64,000 bases of DNA from Bromus sterilis (taxonomy: Eukaryota; Streptophyta; Magnoliopsida; Poales; Poaceae). Made by a program: the position numbers and the translations under genes. The DNA is taken from the NCBI GenBank assembly GCA_950022295.1, contig OX465600.1, forward strand, positions 20,869,282-20,933,281. Direction: 5' to 3'. The number at the start of each line of letters is the position of its first letter. Positions within the stretch are counted from its first letter, which is position 1. Below are positions 46,679 through 58,059 of this stretch, one piece after another. The notes under the pieces are model-generated. The model was not told the DNA's origin. It saw nothing but the letters and a program-made list of their open reading frames with translations, and did not search any database.

Positions 46679-47155
46679 TGATACGTCTCAAATGTATCTA
46701 CTTTTCCAAACACTTTTGCTATTGTTTTGCCCTCATTCTTGCAAGATTTGGACGAAACTAACCTGGAGAAACGCTGTTTTAAGCAGAGCTGCCTGTATGG
46801 TTTTATTGTGTGCAGGAAAATGGATTTTTAGGTATCTCAGAAAATTCCAGGAAAAATCACAGAAAATCCACGCACCCGAAGGACCAGTGTAACAGAAGTG
46901 GGGCCAGAGGGCAGCCAGGGGGGCCCCAGGCGCCCTGCTGGCACGGCCCCACCCCTGGCCGCGCCAGGAGGCCGCCTGGGAGGGTCCTCCCCCTCTGGTG
47001 CCCTACCTCGACTCCTATTTATTCCCGTGGCGCAAAAACCCCAGAACAGAAGTCGCTTTTCCAAATTCCATCGCGGAGCCGCCGCCACCCTCTGTTCTTC
47101 TTCGGGAGGGCTAATCTGGAGGCTGATTTGGCCTCCGGAGAAGGGAGATCGTCGC
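46679..47155 (+). repeat. E1 3' LTR, first 477 bp, interrupted by F2minus
   Basis: Collinear with 38711-39190 with a modest number of substitutions. It stops at GGGAGATCGTCGC; the 5' LTR continues CATCGCCATCACC. The last five bases GTCGC are therefore the putative target-site duplication of the F2minus element, whose right end is outside the window. Confidence 0.88.
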
Positions 47156-48767
47156 TGATGGCTTCTCGCCCTTCGTTGGTGAGCCCCAAGTGGAAGGCGT
47201 GATGCAGTACAGCAGCGAGTTTCCCTGGGTGAAGATACCAAGGTTTGTCTCCAGTAGGACTCCAGAGATGATAAGTAGGTGTCAGCGGCGCGACTGACGT
47301 GGACCTGCACACAGACACAGATAACTTTGTTCCCAACGAAGTTCAGAGAGGTTGTCAATCTCTCCGGTCTTGTTGTTCACAAAGGGTAAAAACACAAGGG
47401 ATAATGATAGCAACTGAAAGTAAAAGCAGGAAAGTAAATATAGCGTGGAAACAATAATAAGGATATGGACCGGGATATGTGATGTTCACTAGTGATGTCT
47501 CTCTCCCAAAAGACGATAAAACTGCTATGTGAGGTAAACAAATTACAGAAGGGCAATTGACAGGATTACGAACGCACCGCAATGCTAACTATGCTACAAA
47601 AGAAAGGAAGAGGTTCAAAAGCACGGGCAGTACGCCAAAATAAGTAGACCGTAATCCAACTGCATCTACTACTAATCATCCACCTTGAGATATTTATCCA
47701 GAACATCTCGCTCGTATTAAGTTGCGAGCCCCACCCAAATTGTAAACCCAAAGCAACAGGCAACTGCATTAAAAAGAACTTTGCGTAAAGTAAACAATCC
47801 TTGTAACCGCGGTTACAAGCACCGTTGTTTTCCCCCTTGTGGCAATAGCACATCCCCTAGACTCATGTTTCTGTCACTCAAGTGTGTCATCGGGGGGCAT
47901 GAACCCACAATCGAGCACAACGTTCCCTCTTGGAGTCACTACCTACTACTTGGCCAAAGCAATAAACAGCAACGGAGAACATGCAAGAATTACTTAGGAA
48001 CACAAATATAAGAGATAAAAACCAAATATATTACTCTATCACAATCTGAACATAATCTCATAATCCATCAGATCCCATCAAACTCAACATAGCAATAGCA
48101 GAAGTATTACAAAAGTTCCTCGATCATGTAGGGCAGCTCACGAGGTCTAAACCATGAAGAACAAAGAGGGGAGGACAACATCACATAGCTACTGATCACG
48201 GACCCATGGTCCAAGGAAAACTACTCACGAGACATCCGGGGAGCATCCATGGTGGAGAGGAGACTCCCGGAGGTCAATCCTCCCTCCGGCAGGGTGCCTG
48301 GAAGAAGTCTTCTGGTGCTCCCGATCTCGAAAGCGCGGCGGCGGCGGAACAGAGGAGAGTTTGCGAGATAGGGTTCTTCTTCTGGAGTTTCCCCGTGACG
48401 GAGAATAAATAGGCGAAGGGGGGCAGCCAGAGGTGGACCAGGGGCCCCAGGCGCCCCCCTGGCGCGGCCAGGGGTGGGGCCGCGCCGGGTGGCCGCCTGG
48501 GCCCCCTGGCCCCTCTCGGGATCTTCGCGAAGCTTCCTTCATGCTGATTTTTATCTGAATTTTCCCGAATTTTTCTGGCACTTTTTATATGGGGGAAAAC
48601 TGAAATAGAAAAACAGCAGAAAACAGGAACTGGTACTGGGGTGCACTGAGTTAATAGGTTAGTCCAAATATGATCAAAAGTGTATGAAAGTGTATCTAGA
48701 TCATAGCAATATCACACAAAACATGCATGGAGCAAGCAGAAATTATAGATACGTTTTGGACGTATCA
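47156..48767 (-). repeat. F2minus 3' LTR
   Basis: On the minus strand it runs TGATACGTCCAAAACG...GAAGCCATCA (TGAT...ATCA ends), 1612 bp. It is preceded on that strand by a polypurine tract. A TATA-like CTATTTATTCTCC lies near 48400-48412 on the minus strand. It closely matches 61798-62674, the remaining part of the 5' LTR, and the plus-strand LTRs at 60158 and 62675. Confidence 0.9.
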
Positions 48768-48782
48768 ACATCCCCAAGCTTA
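48768..48782 (-). promoter_or_regulatory. F2minus polypurine tract
   Basis: Minus strand AAGCTTGGGGATGT directly before the LTR start TGATACG. Confidence 0.82.
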
Positions 48783-51606
48783 ATTCCTGCTCGTCCTCGA
48801 GTAGGTAAATGATAACAACATAATTTTTGTGGTGACATGCTAGCAACCATAAAAGAAATTTGAAAAGTAAAGCAATCAAGGTTAGAGATTCAATTCAAGT
48901 CATAACATGCAAGAGTCTATATTAGCATTGAGACAAGTAACAAAAGAACATAAGGTGCAAGAGCTCTCGTTGTCCGTGACTCGAATGTCTCCAAATGGTG
49001 TTTGCGTGCAAGAAGGGGGATAGGGAATACGAGAAAAAAGTATTTTTTTTGTTGAGAACTCAATCTACTAAAGTTTCACACTTGGTCTTCTTTGGAATCT
49101 TATCTTGACTCGTCCCCAGACCACTAGCCAGGTACAAGTCAATTTGATCCACTCCTTTTCGATATTTTGAGCACTCATGCAATGGATGAGCGTAAGCACG
49201 AGAGTTGACACTTAGGATGGCAAAGAGAGAGAAATATGGTGGAGGAGGTAGACAAAAAGGATGAGAAAGGCTCACATCAATGAGGACAATCATAGGCAAG
49301 AGATGTCAAATGATAGATATGATGTGAGGAGTAGGGATTGCCATACAACGGATGCACATACGAGCTAAGAAGCTCTCCAATGGAACTAGTGGGGGTGCAT
49401 CTAACTTGCTCGCTCATGAAGACCTAGAGCTCGTTTGAGGAGGCTCATCCTTGGAATATGCAAACCAAGTTCTATAGTGTGAAGATCCCCACATAGCTAT
49501 ATGCATGATGATCATCTCTATGGAGTACAAGGATATAAAGGGAGTACTAGTGTGGATCTCTCAAAAGGATAGTAGTGTTGCCCCTTTCTCTCTTTTTATT
49601 TCTGTTTCTCTTTTTTCAATTTTTTTGTATTTTTTTGTGGCCTCAATGGCTGTTTCTATTTAACTCTCATTTGTCCTCTTTGGGATCTATTATTGTGTCC
49701 TCTTTGGGATCTTTTCCTCACTTAAGGGCAACACTCTATTTTACAAGAAGGATAGAAGATCTTTCACACTTTACAAAGTACTCAAAATCATAAAGAAGAT
49801 GTAGCTATCATGATGTATGCAAGGTATGTCGCTGCCAGTGTAGCAGGAACATTTATGACATGAAGATCAAGTCATGAAGAGGTGGATGTTGCATGGCAAT
49901 ATAACTCGGAAAGGCTATGGAAATGCCTTGATAGGTAGGTATGGTGGCTGTTTTGAGGAAAGATATAAGGAGGTTTATGATGACAGAGCGTATCATGCCA
50001 AGGGTTTGGATGTACCGGCGAAGGTGGACACCAACTCTCGGAGTGAGAAGAAGGCAATGCACGGCATGGGAGAGGCTAGCAAAATATGGGAAGGTGGAAG
50101 TGCCAACTTTCAATACATACATTAGTCCAAAGAACTCATGCACTTATTATCGGTAACTCTCAATCTAATAAGGAGGTTCACAAAGAGACAAGTACCCCGA
50201 GGAGGAGTGTATGGGGGTTTGGTTATCCTTGCGCATCCTCGACTCATGGTACGTGAGTGTTCTCTGATATTCGATCCCTCCAAAGATTAGTGATCCATCT
50301 AGTAGCTAGAGTTCTCAACTAGTTTTGTAGGTTTTGAAAATAAGCACGGATTGCCCAAAATACGACACCTATCACTAATAGGCAAGAGCTCTTAACACCA
50401 AAAGTTCAAACATTACTAACAATAATACCTCAAAACCATTGCAAGTCACTACTAGAATTAAATAGCAACCTTAATCACCTACTTTCAAGACAAGACACAA
50501 CTCAGTGCAACAACCAACTCTCTTTAACAAGATAAACATGAAAACTAAAAGAGTTCCAGGAACAAACTAAACAAAAGCCAAGGCTCTTGCTAAAGACAAA
50601 CTAAGACTGAAACTAAACATGGCAGTAGCTATGAAAAGATAAAGAACACACAACAGCAAAAAGATAAGTAGGAAAAATCCTATGATGTGTTCTAAATTTG
50701 AAAGTGGAGCGTGTTTCTCTCCCACACAAAGTAAGACGGGATCTAACTTGTTATGAACAGCAAGCAAAGCTAAAGAAAACTAAAGATAAAACCTAAGAGC
50801 GAGACGCTCCAAGCATAGCACATAACGCATGAAGTGATAAAAATATAGTGAGACGAAGGATGAACTGATGATTGTTGATGGAGAAGGGGATGCACGGGGG
50901 CATCCCCAATCTTAGACGCTTGAGTCTCCTTGAATATTTATTGGGGATGCATGGGGGCATCCCCAAGCTTGAGCGCTTGACACTCCTGGATCTTCTTTCA
51001 TCATCTTCCATCGCACACTTGAAAACTCCCTTCATACATAACTCATCATAAGCTGATTAGAGAGGTTAGTACCCTTAATAAATAATTTTTCCCCACTGGA
51101 TATAAAGATATTCTTGAAGAGCTACTGTTTCTCAAGAGTGCCAAAAAGTTTTTGCAAAGAAAAAGCAAGCTTAAGGTTTGCAAAAGTTAGGAGAGACAAA
51201 ACGTGGCAGAATCTGTGAAAAACAGAACAGCGGTTAGTAAAGAATTTTTTAGGGACACTTCTGCAACTCAAATCAATAGACTCAGAACATACGGAAGTTT
51301 TGTAATTGTATAGAGCATACTGTGTAAAAATTTCAGCTCAAAAAGATGAACTGGGATTTTTATGGAATCTTTCTGGTCACGAGGACAGAATCTGTTTTCT
51401 GGACAGCATGTCACAACTTTTACTTCCCTTGCCGTAAGAGGCTAAACTTGGCACAAAGCTTGAAAAATAAAGATACAATGATGTTGCTACAGTAGTATCA
51501 AACATCAAGACACAATAAAAGCAAAAATAAACACCTAAATTCGTTGTGGGCTGCCTCCCGAAAGCGCTTTCTTTTATGCCTTTAAGCTAGGCATGATGCA
51601 AAAGAA
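48783..51606 (-). other. F2minus 3' internal non-coding region
   Basis: No credible protein frame. Reverse-complement similar to 58060-60140 of E2, for example the block with GGGAGAGAAACACGCTCCACTT and the block with CCTACTCGAGGACGAGCAGGAATTAAGC. The start of the protease gene on the minus strand is to its right. It contains a short duplication at 50882-51000. Confidence 0.65.
50882..51000. repeat. Two-copy tandem repeat with palindromic core
   Basis: GGGGATGCA[CT]GGGGGCATCCCCAA followed by a GCTTGA..CTCC segment occurs twice with a period of about 60 bp. Each core can pair with itself (GGGGATGC with GCATCCCC). Confidence 0.75.
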
Positions 51607-51609
51607 GAA

Positions 51610-52908
51610 TCAAGTTTTATCAAGAGAAAGAGAATAACTAGCCCGTGTAACGGACTCAAAAGGTAACTCCATTTTCTTTCTAGGGAAATGTTCCATCCCC
51701 TTTTTGAATGGGAATTGGAATTTTATATTCCCCTCTTTCATGTCAATAACCGCACCAACGGTGCGAAGAAAAGGACGTCCCAAAATAATTGGACACAAAG
51801 GTTCACACTCTATATCCATAACAATAAAATCAACGGGAACATAGTTTTCATTGACAATGATAAGAACATCGTCGATCTTCCCCAAAGGTATCTTTACGGA
51901 AGAAGCAACAAGACGAACACCAAAAGAACAAGGCTCAAAAGGCTTCAATTCAAAAATATCAAATATTCTTTTGGGCATAGCGGAGGTACTAGCTCCAACA
52001 TCACATAAAGCATAGCAAGAGAAGTTATTCAATTTAATTTTGATCATAGGGTCCCAACCATCATCTAGCTTCCTAGGTCTGGAGGCTTCTACTCTAAGCT
52101 TCTCCTCCCTAGCTTTGATGAGAGCATTTGTGATATGCTCCGTGAAGGCAAGATTAAGTGTGCTAGTGTGGGGGTCTCTAGACATTTTGTGTAACAAGCT
52201 AATAACTTCTGAGAGGGTGCAACTATCAAAATCAATATCACTACTATCAAAGGTGGTAGTAGTGTCATCTAGGCTCACTTGTTTGAAACCCTCTATGTTC
52301 ATAGGTGTTTCTTTTTCTACGGTTGAGATATTAGCATCAACATTAATAGGTCCATCGGGACTAGGAGTGCATTGGGTGCTAATAGTTTGGGTGTCCTCAA
52401 CAATTTGGATAGTGGCAACTGTGTGGTGTGTAGGAAGGCTCTTAATTCTATCCTCTTTTCCTCTTTTCCTCAACAACATCTTTCTTTAAGTTTAGCCATC
52501 ATCCTAATATTTTCATTAATTGGTAATTGGATAGCATTAATAGGAGTGGCCTTATTCTCCTCAAGGGGAGAGGTTCTAATTTTAAGCATCTCAATATCAA
52601 GGGCTAAGCTTTCTACCTTCAAAGAGAGATTATCTATTTTAGCTAATTTCTCCTCTACATTTTTGTTGAAGGCTTTTTGGGTAGTGATAAAGTCTCTAAG
52701 CATGCTTTCTAATTCAGAAGAGGGGTTCTTGTTGCTAGAGTATGTGTTGTTTTTCCCATAGTTGGATGGAAACGGTCTAGGATTGCTAGCAAAATTTCCC
52801 CTATAAGCATTGTTGTTGAAGTTGTTTCTAGCAATAAAGTTCACATCTACTTGTTCTTGGGCAACCAAAGAATTTAAAGGGACATCATGAGGATCAATAG
52901 AGGGTTAC
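51610..52908 (-). pseudogene. F2minus gag-protease, 3' part, interrupted by E2
   Basis: Minus-strand frames at 52868-52470 and 52479-51610. The first holds a gag C-terminal segment (NNNAYRGNFASNPRPFPSNY and a coiled LESMLRDFITTQKAFNKNVEEKL part). The second ends in a retropepsin-like domain with YALCDVGASTSAMPKRIF (about 51995) and an ILGRPFLRTVGAVIDM motif. The two frames overlap and need one frameshift. Upstream gag is missing because E2 lies there and the stretch beyond E2 has been lost. Protease here carries DVGAS rather than the usual DTGAS. No RT or integrase is visible. Confidence 0.8.
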
Positions 52909-54356
52909 TGATACGTCCCAAACGTATCTATAATTTCTGCTTGCTCCATGCATGTTTTGTGTGACTTTGCCATGTTTTGGTTGAACTTTATTACACTTTT
53001 AAACCAATTTGGACTAACCTACTAACTCAGTGCACCCAGTTGCCAGCTTCTGGTTTTCTGCTGTTTTTGTTTTTCAGGTTTTCCGGCTGATTAAAGTGCC
53101 CAAAAAATTCCGCAAAAATTATATTAAAAATCAGCGTTCCGGAAGCTTCCGTCAGGCCAAAGGGGGGCCACAGGGCAGCCAGGGGGCAGCCAGGAGGGTG
53201 CCTGGCGCGGCCTCACCCCCTGGCCGCGCCACCTGCCCTCCAGGATGGGTCCCACACCCCCTGGTGACCTACCTTGGCCCCTATTTATTCTCCCGTCGAG
53301 GAAACGTCGAAAGGAGAGTCGCTTTTTCGATCTACGCCGCGGAGCCGCCGCAACCCTCTGTTCTTCTCCGGAGAGCTAATCTGGAGGCTGAATTGGCCTC
53401 TGGTGAGGGGGAAATCATCGCCATCGTCACCGTCATCACCTCTCCATCACCCACCATGACTTCTCCTTTCATGTGTGAGTAATTCCCTGCTGTAGGCAAA
53501 GGGGATGGTAGGGATTGGATGAGTTAGATCATGTAATAGTTCAATCAAATTTGTTGTGGGCATGTTGTCTATCATCTACTTGGTGTTTATCATCTCTGTT
53601 ACAACTTGTTGCTCTTAATGCTTGTCACTTTGGGCCCGAGTGCCATGATTTCAGATCTGATCACCCTTTTGTTTCTTGAGTTTGTGGTGTTCTTGATCCT
53701 ATCTATGAGTTGTATGCACCTATTATAGTACGGAACCGGCGATCCCAGTGGTGACAGCCTGGGACTCCAAAGGGGATGGACTATAATTTGAGGATTCTGT
53801 GTATCCATGAAGTGTTAATGCTTTGTTCCGGTTCTCCGCTGTAGGAGACCTTAATTTCCCTAAGTTCCTTTTGGCCCCGTTCGTAGCGGGAGGGAAGGAA
53901 AAAAGATGTTGTGCAAAGTTCTTATTGCAAGCACGTACAACTACCCTGAGATACATGCCTGATGTTTGATATTTGCCTAGATGATCCTTTGTTTTCTGTG
54001 AGCCTTGCCCAAAGTAGAATCTGTTGCATGTTCGTTCTCATCCAAGCAACGCCCAACCATCCATCTCCCTAGCCTACAGTGTTTTCTTTCTGCTGGTTAC
54101 TAGTTGTTTACTTTCGCTGTTTTACTTTTGCTGTTCCACTATCACTATTACCACTATTATCACCACCACTACTACCACCGTATCACAGTTGCTCCTAATA
54201 CTTTCGTGCAAGCAAGTGTTTATTTCAGGTGCGGTTGAATTGACAACTCAATTGTCAAAGCCTGTGCATATTCTTTGTGTCCCCAAGTGTCGAATCAATA
54301 AATTGGGTTATCTTGCCCGCGAAGACTATCTTGATCCCCTACAGTTGAGGGTTATC
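52909..54356 (+). repeat. E2 5' LTR, chimeric (F2-like start, E1-like remainder)
   Basis: Starts TGATACGTCCCAAACG and ends GGGTTATCA. The first 242 bp match the start of 60158-61797 almost exactly. From about 53150 on it follows the E1 LTR instead (TATA-like CTATTTATTCTCC, then CCCTCTGTTCTTCTCCGG, and GTGTGAGTAATTCCCTGCTG). Flanking bases 52904-52908 are GTTAC, inside F2minus gag. Confidence 0.85.
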
Positions 54357-54369
54357 AAGTACTGTTTTC

Positions 54370-54387
54370 TGGCGCCGTTGCCGGGGA
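54370..54387 (+). promoter_or_regulatory. E2 primer-binding site (tRNA-Asp type)
   Basis: TGGCGCCGTTGCCGGGGA, 13 bases after the LTR end; it complements the 3' end of plant tRNA-Asp as I recall it. Confidence 0.85.
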
Positions 54388-54444
54388 CCATAGCTTTATT
54401 TACAGGTCTACTCGAAGTATCCTACCTGCTGCACGTTATCCATT

Positions 54445-57021
54445 ATGGGTAAGAAAGGAGACCCCAAGGTTCCGATCCTACCACCCCGTACGAGACGAGG
54501 TACTGCTCTTAGCAATAGTTCTAAACTTGATTCCCCTTCAGTTATGAGTCAGTTTGATTCACCACGATTATATGCTACTTCTGCTGGGTCTGGCAATATG
54601 TCAGATACTTTTGATGATGCTTCTACTACCTTTGAGAGTACAGGTTCACTTGGTTCTTTTATAGATGAACAGATTGCTGCTGCTGCCCGACTTTCGGGTG
54701 ATGAAATTCCTGTTACCCAAACTCCTATTGGAAAAACTCATAACTTTGCAGGCCTTAAGGAAAAGCTCCTTGAGGATGATTATATTATACTTGATGATGA
54801 TCTTTGCAGGGAACTCAATGAATGTGCTGATTCCGACCCTGCCACTATAAAGAAGTTGCTAGCAAAGCACTCCCTGAAGAACAAGTTTACTCCTGATCCT
54901 ACTTTTGCTACGTTGCCTATATGCATCTCAGATCCTGATTATTATTTCTCTGTTGACCTTTCACTTATATCCACAGTTGAAGCTGATCCTTTTTATGGTA
55001 GAGAAAATGACGATGCTATCGAGCACCTGACCAAACTCACTGAGTTAGGTAGCTTGTTTACTACTGATGAAAGGATCTGGAACTTTTATGTGACCAAGCT
55101 CCTTCCTTTTTCTTTAAAAGAAAATGCTAGAGCATGGTATGATGCACTACCATGTGGATCCATCCAAAGCCCTCAAGACATGGCTATATCTTTCGTTGAT
55201 AAGTATTTTCCTGCTCATATGCAACATGCTGCTTTATAAAGAATTTATAATTTTGAACAGTTGCAGGATGAGAATCTCCCTAAATCTTGGGGGAGATTTT
55301 GCAGTTTGCTGAAGGCTAGACCGGGACACGAAATCCCTAAGAATGAATTAATTGATATCTTTTATGCTGGTCTAACCGATGGGTCTAAATCCTATCTCGA
55401 TAGTTGTGCTGGTTGTGTTTTCAGGCAAAGAACACCGGACGATGCCGAAGAACTGATGGGCAAGATTGGCAAAAACCATGAAGATTGGTCCATGCCTGAA
55501 CCACCTCCACCACCAAAGAAGAGGAGCATGCTGGTCTTAAGCCCCGAAGATATGCAAGAAGCAAAGAAGTCCATAAGAGAAAAAGGTATTAAAACTCAAG
55601 ATGTAAAGAATCTACCCCCGATCGAGAAGCTGTGTGAGCCTACCACTCACCCACCTACGGTAGAAGTACATTCTCTTTTAGACTTCAATACAAGTGACAT
55701 CCCTAAAGGTAAACCTCCTGACCAATGTTTATATGAGCTTGATAATTTTATTATGAAGCAGAATCACTTCAATGAAAAGATACAAGGTCAGTTGAATGAA
55801 AACACTCTTACTATCAAAAGATTGCTTGATGTTCTAGGTAGAACGGTTAATGATGTTAAATGTCTTGTGAAGCATTTTCATATGGTTCAAACTCAGCTTG
55901 AACAAATTTCTAATGTGCAAAAAGATTTGCTTGCTAACAATGCCAAACAGGACAATTTACAAGCTTACGGTATAAAGACCCGGGGTGGAACACACACCCA
56001 GGACCCTCTTTATCCAGAAGGGCACCCGAAGAGGATCGAGCAAGATTCTCAATTACAGGAAGAAGAAATTGTTAGATCTCCAAAGAAGAAGAAAAAGAAA
56101 AAGAAACACAAGGAAGCTGACAATTCCAATGATCCTAAAGAAGAAGAAGAACCAGCTGTTGACCCAAACAGTATATCTACCTCCGATGCTGAGAATGAAG
56201 ATGGTGCTGAGCCTGAAAAACATGCTGAGAAGAATGATCCACCCGAGGTTCGTGAAGAAGAAGCACCTGATAAGCGCAAAAATTATACAAGAGAAGAATT
56301 CCTAGCAAGAAGACACGGTAAGGAACGAGAACCATGGGTGCAGAAACCCATGCCTTTCCCAAGCAAGTCCATCAAAACCAAAGAAAAAGAGCACCACGAC
56401 AAGTTTTGTGAGTGGATGAAACCTCTTTTTCTTCAAATTCCTTTGACTGATGCTATTAAATTACCTCCTTACTCTAAATATATGAAAGATATTTTCACTA
56501 ATAAAAGAAAAGTCCCTAATGAGGCAATATCTACTATGCTTGCTAACTACTCTTTTAGTGGCAAGATTCCTGAGAAGCTCGGTGATCCAGGTATACCCAC
56601 CATTCCTTGCTCCATAAAAAATAATTATGTCAGAACTGCTTTATGTGATCTTGGTGCAGGAGTGAGTGTTATGCCATTTTCTCTCTACAAAAGACTTTGT
56701 TTAGAGAAACTAATTCCTACAGATATCTCCCTTCAGATGGCCGACAAGTCTACGGCCGTCCCTATCGGTATTTGTGAGGATGTTCCTGTTGAAGTTGCCA
56801 ATTGCTTAATACTTACTGATTTTGTTGTGCTTGACATGCCCGAGGATGGGAGCATGTCCATTATTCTTGGTAAACCTTTTCTTAATACCGCAGGTGCCGT
56901 TATTGATTGCAATAAAGGGAAGGTCACCTTCAACGTAAACGATAAAGAACACACGGTGTATTTTCCAAAGAAGATCGACAAAAGGCATGGCCTTACTCCA
57001 TCGAGAATATCGAGACCGTGA
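54445..57021 (+). pseudogene. E2 gag-protease, nearly intact (one nonsense codon)
   Basis: 858 codons from MGKKGDPKVPILPP to the stop, with a single TAA at 55237-55239 where the E1 copy has CAA. Capsid-type gag domain near residues 225-330 (ARAWYDALPCGSIQSPQD, FVDKYFPAHMQHAAL, then LPKSWGRFC). A helical stretch has VNDVKCLVKHFHMVQTQLEQ. A lysine run near 56090 precedes an acidic linker. The C-terminal retropepsin-like domain has ALCDLGAGVSVMPFSLYKRL (about 56640) and ILGKPFLNTAGAVIDC. DLG in place of DTG is also known in Athila-lineage elements. The product would form virus-like particle cores. No pol follows. Confidence 0.9.
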
Positions 57022-57586
57022 AGATTGGAGAATGGGATTGTCCACTACATGTATACCACAAATACAAAACAATTATGGTGGGGACAATGTCCATTAAAGT
57101 GAGAGTGCAATGACCACTTCATAAGAGGCGAGACCTTTTGCTCTATATGCCACCGGTTTGTTGGTAAGACTTGATCAACCTTGCTAGCTAGCAAGTTTTA
57201 TATAGATAAAAAGTTGAGCCTGTTATGTCTTCATTTCCTCTAGATTTTATTCTCCTTGCTGTACCAAAGTTTCTATGTTTAAAGCTTCACTTGCTCTAAC
57301 TTCTCTCTCAAGTTCACGAAAGTTTTTTGCAGCTTTTTGAACTTTGAAAAATTTTCTACAGTGAAGTTGCCCAGAAAATTACAAAAAAATTATATTTGAA
57401 GTTTCCAGGTAAAAGGCCACCAGAGGGCACCTGTGGCTGACCAAGGGGAGCCACACCAAGCCAGAAGGCCAGGTGGCGCGGCCCAGCCCCCTGGCCGCGC
57501 CACCCACCCTCCTGGGTGGGCCCCATGCCCCCTGGTGGCATCTCTCCTCTCACTCTCTCTCTTTCTGCCCGAAAACTCGAGTTCTT
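57022..57586 (+). other. E2 spacer after gag-protease
   Basis: Non-coding, collinear with E1 42750-43300. Includes a GC-rich stretch at 57440-57540 (GGTGGCGCGGCCCAGCCCCCTGGCCGCGCCACC) that can fold back on itself. Confidence 0.6.
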
Positions 57587-57723
57587 CCTCTGGATGGGAG
57601 TCGGGACCTTCCACCTCAGGGTGGGATAATCCCAGGGTATCGGTGTACGCCCCCGTCTTCCCCTACGACCCATGGATGCACCAGTACTACCCGGGAGCAG
57701 GAGGCTCCTCGGGACAGCAGTAG
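57587..57723 (+). pseudogene. E2 remnant of the second ORF (C-terminus only)
   Basis: The last 45 codons or so align with the end of the E1 second ORF: VSVYAPVFPYDPWMHQYYPGAGG against VYAPEASYDPWTHQYHPGAGG. About 1.1 kb of coding sequence is missing between the GC-rich spacer and this remnant, so E2 arose from a deleted form. Confidence 0.75.
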
Positions 57724-57749
57724 AAGAGCCCAACTTAGGCCAAAAGCCT

Positions 57750-57763
57750 AAGCTTGGGGGAGT
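57750..57763 (+). promoter_or_regulatory. Inner polypurine tract copy in E2
   Basis: AAGCTTGGGGGAGT, embedded in a longer stretch identical to E1 around 44880-44906. Confidence 0.65.
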
Positions 57764-58059
57764 ACGTGCTCTTCTCCTCCTTCCATTTGTATCTCCCGTT
57801 GGTTCGCTTTTATCTTTTTGTAGTTTTTTGCCTGTTCTTCTTTGTTCTTTTAGTTTGCAAAAACCCAAAAAGATTTCTTCTTTCTTTTGTTTTCGTTAAA
57901 CCTTAAAAAAACCCAAAAATATGTTTCCTTTGCTCTTTAGTTTGCTTTGTTTTCAGAGTTCAGCTCGAGTCCGTGATAATTATGATTTCCTACGTTCGAT
58001 TGTGCAAGTGACAAGGCAGTAATGACGAGATCGACGGAAGGGATGCAACAAGGAAAGCC

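Noticed and set aside
49853..50156. Open frames on both strands (71-96 codons)
   Set aside because: The same stretch recurs reversed in E2 (58730-59011) as part of the F2 non-coding 3' region; frames are not conserved between copies.
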